Origin: Hirsutella rhossiliensis
Lineage: Eukaryota; Ascomycota; Sordariomycetes; Hypocreales; Ophiocordycipitaceae
DNA: 64,000 nucleotides
Assembly (NCBI RefSeq): GCF_020360975.1
Contig: NW_025408679.1
Location: 2,294,001-2,358,000 of the forward strand
Direction: 5' to 3'
A program made the translations under genes and the position numbers. How positions within the stretch are numbered: the stretch's first letter is position 1; each line of letters starts with the position of its first letter. The notes beneath the pieces are model-generated. The model saw only the letters and a list, made by a program, of their open reading frames with translations, did no database searches and was not told the DNA's origin. Of the stretch, positions 1 through 9,642 are shown one piece after another.

Positions 1-740
1 CAGCGCAACGACGTCAGCCGGAGGGGCCTGCCGTGCGCCGCGGCCTTCGCCTGCACCGACTATAAGGTGCAGGGCGGGACGCCAGAGCGCGTGGCGCTGG
101 AGCTGCGGGGGCGAGGATGACGACGGTCGAGGGAGGGCGGTGCCGTCGTCGTGCGACCCGTATAGCCTATACGTGCAGCTGTCGCGGTGCCCGACGCTCG
201 ACGGCATCATGCTCGTATCAGAGGTGCGGGAGCGGGACCTAGTGGGGAACCGGGTGCCTGAGGAGATGACGGCAGCGCAGGCCCGGCTAGAGGAGCTTAG
301 CAGGCAGACAACACAGGAGGCGGCCGACTGGCTCCGCAGGTAACGCAGGCGCCCTGCATTTTCCACACTTCTGACGTAAAAGGAGTGTAGGTTAAGGGCC
401 AGGAGGACGGGCGAAGGGGGTGGTCTGTGGAGGCGTGTGGTCTATGGCGGAGTTAGAAGCCGGGCCGGCTTGGGCACCTTCCTCTATGTGGTCTGCGGCG
501 GCGTATGGTCTACGGAGGCGTTGGAAGCGAACTGCGCAGCTGGAACTAAAAGGGGCAGCAAGGGGGCAGGGCATTATGCATTTTTATTTATTAACGAATG
601 AAAAGCGAGAACATCGACGAATCAAAAGCGAGAAAAGAACAACTGACGAATCAAAAGCGAGAACGCCAGCGAATCAGAGGGCGGCATTTGCGGGGGGGAA
701 ATCGATGGCGAATTTTTTTTCTCCCCGGGGAGGAACCCTA
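1..740 (+). pseudogene. Helitron helicase C-terminus and 3' tail (truncated by window edge)
   Basis: Fragment of the C-terminal end of a Helitron Rep/helicase polyprotein. A reading segment at 140-343 contains a SF1B helicase motif VI-like stretch (YVQLSRCPTLDGIML) followed by the short tail seen at the end of the Helitron polyproteins elsewhere in this window. Just upstream, at about 1-118, another frame holds the motif V-like TDYKVQGGT, so one frameshift separates the two. The segment from 1 to about 738 is a nearly identical inverted copy of 36129-35353; visible differences in the first 140 bases are one substitution and one G-run indel. Roughly 400 bp of AT-rich non-coding tail follow the helicase end. 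It is not a functional gene. Confidence 0.8.
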
Positions 741-795
741 CAGGAGAAGGCTCGCCTCGGGCTCGCGCAAAGAGCCTTGAGGAACGAAAGTTTGT
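740..795 (-). other. Helitron-type 3' terminus, minus orientation
   Basis: Read on the minus strand this segment runs from the motif CGTTCCTCAAGGC through a GC-rich potential hairpin to TCTCCTGT. That is the same order of elements seen at the 3' ends of the two long Helitrons at 42722 and 50256. The homology between this locus and 35353-36129 stops at this point, so the terminus marks an insertion or recombination junction inside the older Helitron tail. No coding capacity is seen. Confidence 0.5.
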
Positions 796-1077
796 GGTTG
801 AAATTTGAGGCTGAAAAGGGGGATTTATCTGTGTGTTTGATGTTTCAAGGTTTTGTGGTGGTTGCGGCATCACTGGCACGGAAAAAATCTTTCCCGCAGT
901 AGCTTGCATCGCGCGACGGGTGACTGGGGGCGAAGAAGATCGGGCGCCAAGCTGTCAGTCATGTCATGCAGCAATACGTGTGAATAAAAAGCAAGGAGAA
1001 GATGAGAAGTGATGGAGGAAGAGGGGATAAAATAAGGCGTAGAGAATTCGGCCTTGACGCATCATATGCGTCAGTTA
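796..1077. other. Short non-coding stretch
   Basis: I see no supported gene here. The open frames crossing into it from the left are unrelated to known domains. The stretch ends at the TA target duplication (1076-1077) of the pogo-like element that follows. Confidence 0.5.
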
Positions 1078-1233
1078 ACGTACCTCACTGAGTCATGCAA
1101 CGCACCACGTCATGCAACAAATTGCCCGACCGGCAAGCCAGAGCGAAAATTAATCCTGCAACCGACACAACCATTTAAAATACTATTAAACATTACAATT
1201 ATGTGAAACACTTCATACAGAGTCTATCTATAG

Positions 1234-3847
1234 GGCCCAATTATCTATACACCTCCTTTTATTAACTGTACACCAAAAAGTGGATCAACTGTGGCTGGGT
1301 CAGGCGCAGTGCCGATGCCGCTAATTTTGGTGCGCCCATTCCCGGCCGGCCAGCTGGCCAGTTCGTGATGCTTGCGTAACAACATCCTGTAACCGTAACT
1401 ATCAGCAATACCATCAAAACTGAAGCTATTCGCACCGCGTTTTCTGCCCTTACGAGCCCGAATCATGGAGTCGCTTACGAAGACACTATTCCCGACCTTC
1501 CAGGCCGCGATGGAAGCCGCCGATACCGTTGTTGAGGCTGAGGGCTACGCCCTACACATTCGAACATCGAAGCGGGATAACGCTGGCCAACGCAAGTCTG
1601 CACTTGTTCGTTGTATCAAGGCCGGCCCCTACGAAAATCGGAAGGATAAAGCTGCTCATATCTCTCGTCGTCGCCTCAATACAGCAACCCAGAAAACAGA
1701 CTGTGAATTTCGCCTCTCGTTGAAGGAAAAACGCGGTTACTGGACTATCTCTTATCTTCACGATGTTCACAATCATCGCCTTGTTGATGACCCGATGGTC
1801 TTTCCGAAGTACCGGGCGCTTGTTATCCAGAAGTATCGCGACGACATTATCCGGAAGTTTAATAACAATACCCGGCCGACCGATATTGCTGGCGAGCTTC
1901 GTGACCTGGTTCACGACGATCCTCGTTTAGCCGGTATCACGGCTCAAGACGTGAGTAACGCCTTGGCTAGGCACCGTCAGGAAGAACTAGCTGGCCGTAC
2001 GCCTCTTCAGTTTCTCTACGACCGGCTAGATAAGTCCGACTTCTTTCATCGAGATAGTCGTGATCCCCAGGGCCGGCTAACTGGGCTATTTCTCGCGCCT
2101 CGTGCTACCTTCCATCGATGGCGTCAGCATCACGATGTCCTCGTCCTCGACTGTACCTACAAGACGAACCGATTCAATATGCCGTTATTGAATATCTGCG
2201 CGGCCACTCGAGATAACAAAACGTTCTCTATTGCCTCTATCTTCTTGAACGGCGAGACCGAGTCCCATTACTATTGGGCTATCTCGTTGCTGCTAGTCCT
2301 TTGCGAGAAGGAGTCGATCCCATTTCAAGGGTCACTGTCACGGACCGAGATACTGCGTTGCTTAAGGCGTTAGATAGCTTTCGCGAGCTTCAAAACAGTA
2401 CTAACCTTCTCTGCACGTGGCATATTAACCAGAATGTCGTTGCGAAATGCAAGCAATTTTTCCCTAAGGCATCAAAAATCGGCAATCGAGTCGTACGGGC
2501 CCCGGCATTCCAAGCGTTTCTACAAGAGTGGAACGAGATCGTCAAGTCACAAGATGTGAATAGCTTCAACGAACGTTTACGCCAATTTGAGACACCAGGC
2601 CGCCACCCGCTTGCAGCTATACAATACTGTTGCAATACGTGGCTAACGCCTTGGAAGGAGAAGTTTGTATCTTGTTTCGTTAATCAATATCGCCACTTCG
2701 GGCGTACAACGACCTCGATCGTCGAGGACTTCACTCTCATATGAAGAAGTTCCTTTGGTCCTGTACGGGCGATTTGACGACCGTTTTCCAACGATTCGAA
2801 CGCTTCTGGGGCCATCAGGCTGCTCAGATCACAGCGATAGAGAATCGAAACCTCCACAAGATATCAACGTTCTCCTACAGGCGCCGTATATGCCGATCCG
2901 CGAGCGAGTATCGTCATATGCGTTAAAGCTACTAATAGATGAGCATCGCAAGATCCTCTAGACCCCGAAGTCAACGGGCCAAACCGCCGCCAGGTCAATG
3001 TCCTTGTAATTGGGCTACTAGTCGAGGGCTACCGTGCTGCCATCGAATCTTCGAGTCTATCAACACCAATACCTCCCTTACACTCGACGACTTCGACCCA
3101 TTTTGGTATATTCCGATCGATACAAGCGCTCAGGGCACAAGCCCTACTCGGGCACCATACGAGCCACAAGTTATCAGGGCTAAGGGCCGCCCCAAGGGCT
3201 CACTCAACCTCGAAGAGTCACGGCGGTCAAGATCAACGCGGCGGGATCCGTCACATCACGAGATCGCTGAACGGCATGAGCGGGCTGAGGCTATACGACT
3301 GCCTCCTCCTCAACGGCACCAGCGGCGATGACGGGTACGGTAACGGCCGCGATGACTTCAACGGAACGAGGGCTGCGGCACATCGAGGAAAACGGCGATA
3401 CGTACGAGGCAGGCACACGGATGCAACGGGCGTATCAACAAGCCGGGCGTCAAACGCCAGTCTCTGATGATGACGATCAGCCGGTACGGCGGGAGACCCA
3501 AGACTGCATCTTCGTCGCTGGCCTCACGGACGATGCCGCCCTTGAGGATGTATGGGATCAATTGGAATCACAGTTAGATGAAGCGGATCAGGCACGTAGT
3601 GCACTCGAAGAAGGAGGCCTGTTGTAAACACCAAAGAATAGTCTCATCAGCATAGAAAGCGCAGTACGAATAGCTTCAATTTTGGGTGCCTTATCGTTGA
3701 AGGAGAACTGTTACTACCTGGCTCTACTTATCGTAGAGAATGTGTGCATACAAATTGGCGGTATCGGCCCTCTTCGGCCGTCAGCCACAGTTAATCCACT
3801 TTTTGGGTGTACAGTTAATGAAAGTGGGTGGATAGATAACTTGGGCC
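1234..3847 (+). mobile_element. Mutator-like element (MULE, Hop-like), copy 1
   Basis: Inverted repeats of about 65 bp occupy 1234-1297 and 3782-3847, both beginning GGCCCAA and ending internally at the sequence AACTGTGGCTG. The flanks show a duplication of 8 to 9 bp, TATCTATA at 1225-1232 and 3848-3855, as expected for MULEs. The element carries a FAR1/MULE-type transposase with SWIM zinc finger in plus orientation. It is inserted inside the pogo element that spans 1078-6109. Confidence 0.88.
1465..3627 (+). pseudogene. MULE transposase with FAR1-like DNA-binding and SWIM zinc finger domains (frameshifted)
   Basis: The first 300 residues (1465-2373) hold a FAR1/WRKY-GCM1-like N-terminal domain and the beginning of the MULE DDE domain. 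The first catalytic aspartate lies in VLVLDCTYKTNRFN and the second in VTVTDRDTALLKAL, which is already in the next frame (from 2274). A CxWHIN-type motif follows (LLCTWHINQN). The expected glutamate lies in TTSIVED just before another break near 2740. The C-terminal part around 2990-3060 has a SWIM-type CxC...CxH finger (CPCNWATSRGLPCCH), then an AT-hook-like KGRPKGS and an acidic tail to 3627. At least three frame changes make it inactive as read. Its closest relative in the window is the MULE at 15.8-18.2 kb. Confidence 0.85.
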
Positions 3848-6027
3848 TATCTATATGATGGTTTTCTTAGGAAATATGAGCAGGCGGTCTTGTGGTCCGC
3901 CCAGACCTGAGAGACTGAGAAACCGGCCTCCATACTTCCCTGCGCTTCCGTCGAACGGGAGGTATGTCTTTTACCCCTAAAGCTCCGGGACTGTGGTCTC
4001 GAGCCACTGAAGGCTTCAGAACCAATCTTTACCCTTTCTTCCTCCGAGTTGTTGCGTGGTTGAATGCCCGTCGCGCAAACCCGCTTCCAACGCCCCTCGT
4101 TTTTCTCACCGCTACCATGTCTTTTGTGCCCTCTTACACCAGGCTTTGACGTAGCAGCTACCTCAAACTTGACTTCCCGAATAGCCTGGCGTTCAGCCTC
4201 GCGTGCAGACCTCTCTGCTTTTAATTTTGCTGCGGCCTCCCGTTTCTCAGCTCGCTTTGCCTCGCGCTCCGCAGCACGCTCTGTCTTCTCTCGAGAACGC
4301 TGCTCTCGCAAGGCCTGACGCATTGCAGCCCGCTGTTTTTTCTTCTCGGCGGATTCTCGAGCCTTTTCTTCACGTGATATGGCTACCTGGAGTCGACGAT
4401 CTTCAATGGCTTGCTTGCGCTGCTCGTCGGCCTGTGCCTTGTCCGTCTGACGTCGCCGCGCCAGTTCCACCTTGGCTGGACTGAAAAAGACCGGCTGGCC
4501 ACCATTTCTTCTGGATTGAAAAGGCCCAAGGCCTTTCTGCGTTTCCCTTTTTTATGTGCAAGTTTGAGCGCTTCCTGTAGATCTCGATTTTGGTGTTGTA
4601 CGAGCTCATATTGTGTCGCCAGTTTCTCTGATGCTCGGGAGAGCGCTGTGACTCGGGAGTCCATCAGCCCTTCCTTGCGGAGACGGCGGGTAATGCGCCG
4701 AATAGCCCGAAGAGAGCCTGGAGTCTTCATCGCCCTTTCCTCAGATGCAGTTTGTGGGGGTGTCACATCACTGCTGTGGCTAATCTTGGACAATACTTTG
4801 CCGGGGTCGAGTGGATGGATTCCTGTGGCCCGCCAACCAGCCTCGATATTTTTGGCCGTAAATGCCTGGTTCCACGCATCACGAAAGAGTGGCCAAAAAT
4901 TCCGTTTGGTAAGGCGAATTAACCCCCATCCAATGGACATCAGCTGGTCGGAACCTTGAGCATAATAGGTGGAGAGTGCGGAAAACAGGCCAACATCGAG
5001 TGGTTGAAGCCGATGAGTTGAGTGCGATGGCAACACAGCAATGAGAATTCGATTCCGATCGGCATAGTCAATGAATTTCAGGTTAATGTGACTATTGTGA
5101 CCGTCTAAAATTAAGAGACGGTAGGCACGACCAGCCTTTTGCTTCGTATGGCAGTCAAATATGCGCTGAAGCCAGTGTAAACCCAGTGCATCACAGCTCC
5201 AGCCGTTTTCCGTACTGGCGAAGAAGGCTACTTGCTGGAATGGTCAAAATCCTCAAGCCAAGTATCTTGAAAGTCTTTTGACTCCCCTTTGTAAATGAGG
5301 GCCGGTGGCAGGTACGAATAATCTGCACATATGGCAGCGATCAGCGTGATGAACTCCCGGTTCCCGTCTTGGCTTGCCCCGACCAGTTTTCCGCGCCTGA
5401 GGGCTTCTCGGGGGACAACTCGCTTGGTGGAGCGAGAGAGACCAATTTGGAATCCTTCTCGTCAAAATTATAAACATTTGAGGACTGATGTTGTACTTTT
5501 CGATCTTTTCGCGGAGCTAGTTGGATTCGGTCAGAAATGGCGACTTTACGGCATTTGACCGAGTATTGTCGGCAGTATACCCTTGAAATGACGATAAAAG
5601 CAGTCTTACTAGATTGAAGAAGTTTTGAAATGCCTGGAATTATCAGCAGCCTTCCGCTGATGATCTATGGTGCGCAAATACAAGCTCGAAAGACGGTCAT
5701 GGTGTCGCTTGCGGAAGCGGCTCACCCAGTTGACACCAAGCTCTGTCCCTGCGATTTCCTCGGCGATATTCTTCAACATCTGAGGGTAGGCGGGATACCA
5801 CGGTCGGTCAGCTTATTGACGTGCCCAATAAGAATCTCCTCCTGCGCGCTGGTGAGTTTCTGTCGCGAGTAAGAGTTCGCGTCGTGATTTGAGGCTGTTT
5901 TGCCTTTGAAGCGGCGCCACAGCGTGGATTTGTCGATATTGTATCTCCTCGCGGTCTCTGCATATTTAGGGCGATCTTGGGATTGCAGTTCTATAATTGC
6001 CTCTGCAATACGAGGGTTGTGGTCCAT
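3848..6027 (-). pseudogene. Pogo-like transposase remnant
   Basis: The N-terminus at 5773-6027 has an HTH_psq-like region (EIARRYN-type helix reading AETARRYNIDKSTLWRRF) followed by a CENP-B-like segment. The DDE_1 core between about 5050 and 5770 is scrambled by several stops and frame changes. The final catalytic aspartate context is clear at 4990-5036 (HSTHRLQPLDVGLFSALS). After it comes a basic, coiled-coil-like lysine/arginine-rich C-terminus (3848-4470). The reading frame runs into the inserted MULE at 3847. The gene is dead by several independent lesions. Confidence 0.75.
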
Positions 6028-6156
6028 ATCGCGTCAATTTGAAGAAGACGCGTCAGGTGTTGAAAATTGTTGCATGACCTAGTGCGTTGCATGACGCAGC
6101 GGGGTACGTTATGGCCAACAGGAAAGCGGGATGAAAAAGGACACAAAAGAGGAGTA

Positions 6157-6533
6157 ATCAAACATACACTCCTGATTTTCAAACATACACTCCGACTTAA
6201 GCCTATTCGAGACCGCAGCCCCACTCGCGCGCGTATTTCAATTAATTCTATGCGCCGCAAGGCGCCCGGCTACCAACTCTTTCTACTTCCCAACTTTCCC
6301 GTTTAAAAGAATTGGCAATTGAATTATCACCGCCGGATGCCCGGAGCAGAGTTTTGGATTCCTAATTTATTGGTAGCAAAGGCCTTGGCCCGCGCGAACA
6401 TGGTAGCGTTGTGTCGCGCTCGGAGAATTGAATTTGCGCGCCAGAGGCGCCGGAAGCGCGCCGGAGTGGGGCTACGGTCTCGAATAGGCTTAAGTCGGAG
6501 TGTATGTTTGAAAATCAGGAGTGTATGTTTGAT
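6157..6533. mobile_element. Palindromic MITE with long inverted repeats
   Basis: About 377 bp with arms of roughly 75-80 bp (6157-6233 and 6459-6533) that are almost perfect reverse complements. A TA flanks each side (6155-6156 and 6534-6535), suggesting a Tc1/mariner-type origin. Each arm contains the 13-mer AAACATACACTCC twice. It encodes nothing credible; open frames in it are mirror images produced by the arms. Confidence 0.75.
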
Positions 6534-7084
6534 TACTCGACTGACTGGTAATTTACCGTCATAAACCTCCTTCCTATTTAGATTTAGTGCCTGTCCCGAA
6601 CGGAGTTGGCGACATGGGCGACTCAATTTCCCACTCTCGGTAGGCAGTGCTGTTGACATTCTGTTTGCACGAGCGGCTTCATATTGACATCACACTTGTA
6701 TCTGTTGGATAGAATGCGCAATAATTGTCGCTGTCACATTACTACGGATTAAGGCGATGGTGTCGAACGTTCTAGATAAGGGACTGGATATTTCCTACTT
6801 GGGGGGACTAAAATCCGTCCCGATTCCCGCGCATGTCAAGTCATGCACGGGGGGTGCGTTGAGTAGCAAAAAGTCCGTTGATTCGCAAAAAAGAGTACAT
6901 AGCGGCCCCGCCAATTAACTAGTAGGATTATGTACCTAATTTCCCCCCCCATAAACGCACGAAGCCCCACCACGTCGATTTACGCACTTATCCGTACAAC
7001 AATTAGACATACAGCTAGATTGATGGTCTCACGATGCTAGATTGCCTATCTATTCCTCCTTTATAATAGCTTCAAATTCCTCGG

Positions 7085-9296
7085 TTAGCCCGTCAATAAC
7101 GATCTCTTCAGTAATCTCAATTCCGTCAACTTCAAACGTAAGCGTGCTGTAGACCTCTCTTGGGTCTCTAAGATAACCAATTCAACGGCTTTCTGTACGA
7201 CCTCGCGATCGTAGTCTTTGGGCCAAGTAAGAACGCTGCTTCGAGTGTACGTAATGTCATTGTACCATATCCAAGCGAAAGGACAGTCAGTCGATCGATC
7301 TGGATTGCCAAGGGCACGGAAAGCGGCGTATTGGTAACATATCGACTCGATACTATCCATGTAGCTTCGAAGACCTCGTTTGTCGCGGCCAAGGAGCCGT
7401 AGCTGCTTGTTTGATGACTTCGAGATACTATCTCGGCAGGTACCCTTAACCTGCCTAACCCAGCGGCGCAAAAACGCAGCCTCTTCACGGACTTCCTTTT
7501 TAAGCCGCCTTCGTGCCTCGTCAGCCTGTGCAGCCAGTCGGTTGTATTCGTCTTTGCGACACGTAGTCTCGAATCGTGGACGGTTAATGGCCCGAATTTC
7601 CTACAATCGATGTCCCTTCTGCTAGTTTCGATCGTCTAAGCTGATTCTCTTTGAGACGCCTCATCTCATCCGTGGCGGTGATACCATTGAGTGCGAGGGT
7701 GCGCTGCTTTACGTACTTTTCCCTGTACGTGTGCAACTGACGGCGTAATAGGCGTACCTGATGCAATAGAGAGGTCTATTCGTAGTCTGATGAATTCATG
7801 GCATTTGTGGATGTCGTGAAGATTTAGCCGTGGTGTTTTGAGGGTCTTCCAGTCAATACGATGGACTGTAACGGGCGTTGCTGGCCCTCTACCGCCTGGA
7901 ACCGCTTCGATCGATCGAGAAGTTGGCGTCTGTGGTGTAGAGCGCATATTTTCGAATGCATCCTCGTTACTACTATCGTCATCTATTGGCGTGCCTTCCT
8001 CAACGAACCCAGGGAGTTCTCGTTCGCGGACAGAGTCGGTTAATGAGGATAACGCATCTTGCAACTGGTCGAGGACGACGCTTGGGTTGAATGGAAAGAG
8101 ACCAGATTTCTCCCAGGCTGATAGGATCGTAGGCCGCTTAAAGGTTCGGTTACGCATCTCTTGAAGATGGAAAAGGAAGTCGGTCTTGTTGAAGTTAGTA
8201 GCTCCGTTTGCAATCTCACGATATAGCACTTGTTGATGCCAGTGCTTGTAGGGACCAAAGACCCCAACGTCAAGCGGCTGGAGTAGGTGAGTCACATGAG
8301 GCGGTAACTGGAACAGCTGTATATTGTGTTGGTAGCAAAAATGCACCAATTCGTATGTAAAGTGGTTCTCGCAGCCGTCCATTAAGACAAGGCGCTCCTC
8401 TTCGGGGACTTGGGGCCGGGTGTGACGCTCGAAGTGGTCGATGAATTCGAGGGCAAGGCCGCAAGGATATCGTTGACGTAGCCCTTTGGGCTTGTTGTAA
8501 TTGTCGTGCCTTTATCGAGGTTATCGTTAACCCAACGGACCGGGATCTGTGTCCCTGGAAGGATGAGGAAAGGAGGGATACTGCTGCCGGTCGCGGAGAT
8601 TGACTCTATAGCAGTAATCGAGACCGTATCCCGAAAGTCTGTTAAGACGGGGTTATTGACTTCGTTAAAGGTCCAAATATACGTCCCGGTATGTAAATAC
8701 CCCACCATAAAGCCTGTTTCATCGAAGTTCCAGATATTCTCGCGTCTGATGCTATTTCTATCGATGTACCTATTCCAGTCTTGGTAGAATCGAGAGAGGA
8801 CTTCACGGTCTTGCATGACTTTACGCTTTGCGTCTCGGGCAACTGCCTTTCGACGATGGAAATATTGTTTGTAGCGTTTTATAAATCGTCGAGCCCATGA
8901 CCCACTATCTGTAGTATTACCTCGGCCCGTAGCTTTGAGTATCGCGTTGGCATGTTGTTGTAAGGAGCGTTGCTGGATGTGGTGGCCTTGTGTGATGCGG
9001 CGATGCGCCCAGCATAGTACCTCCTTCTCTTCTTCCGGTGAAAGAAGTGTACGGTTGCCTCCATTGGTAGCCTTTGGATGATTGCCTTGAATACGAGACC
9101 GTAACCGATAGTAGGGTACGCGTAATGCAGCAGAAGCTGCCATGATTGTACGGTAAAACCCATCGTGATAGAGCTGGGTTGCTGCGACGGTTCGCGTCTC
9201 GAGGTTATCGGGTGTAAAGCGCGAGAAATGAGGCAAGCCGGTCTCTGAATCGATCCACGTATTGATAATAGATGAGTTACCTTCTAGAGAGGCCAT
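7085..9296 (-). pseudogene. Pogo-like DDE_1 transposase (copy A1)
   Basis: Starts at 9296 with an N-terminal helix-turn-helix region and a CENP-B-type DNA-binding part, then the DDE_1 catalytic core. The first aspartate is in WNFDETGF, the second in LMDGCENHF and the third in LLQPLDVGVF. A frameshift near 8460 separates the first third (8382-9296) from the rest (7666-8382), and further one-base indels follow near 7590-7620. The C-terminal 130 residues are in a separate frame at 7085-7471. It is nearly identical to the copy at 57604-59848, which keeps the catalytic core in one frame but has different C-terminal indels. Confidence 0.85.
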
Positions 9297-9351
9297 ACTG
9301 CAAAATTGGGATAGATAGTAAAATCGTAGTAATTGTTATCGTTAAAAATAC

Positions 9352-9400
9352 TGCGCCACGCCTTGCACTTTAGTCTTTAGGGCTGTGGTGCAAGGCGTAC
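9352..9400 (-). other. Helitron D 3'-terminal hairpin
   Basis: A stem of about 11 bp (ACGCCTTGCAC with GTGCAAGGCGT) around a loop of roughly 19 nt, a few bases inside the 3' end. The same hairpin recurs near 56285-56315 in the related fragment, with the inverted bases conserved. Helitrons characteristically carry such a hairpin just before the 3' terminus. Confidence 0.7.
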
Positions 9401-9642
9401 AATCAGCCGAAGGCTGCGAGTCTGGCTACCAGTCAAGCAGTCAGTCACTGAACAATCAGTACAGTATCTACAATCATACATTCATCTGTGCCTTGAAAAT
9501 GTCGATCTTGTCGCCGGTAGCATCAAGTGGAGTTACGTAGACCCGTCGCCTATCTTATACGGATTCTGGGTAAGAACCTGTCGTTTGCGAAGTTGTTGAT
9601 CCTTCATTTTCATCTTAATTCCTTCCGGCGGCGACGCATAAG

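Larger units (their letters stand above)
1078..6109 (-). mobile_element. Pogo/Fot-like Tc1-mariner DNA transposon (copy B), with nested MULE
   Basis: Terminal inverted repeats of about 43 bp lie at 1078-1120 and 6067-6109; both start ACGTACC and share the core GTCATGCAACGCA. A TA dinucleotide flanks each end (1076-1077 and 6110-6111), the canonical Tc1/mariner target duplication. Inside, on the minus strand, are remnants of a CENP-B/pogo-type transposase. A complete MULE (1234-3847) is inserted near the left end; removing it leaves an element of about 2.4 kb, normal for this group. The transposase is decayed, so the copy is non-autonomous. Confidence 0.88.

Noticed and set aside
392..909. Overlapping open frames on both strands in the Helitron tail
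   Set aside because: They occur identically at 35227-35737 only because the tail is duplicated. They have no domain, low complexity, and overlap each other on opposite strands.
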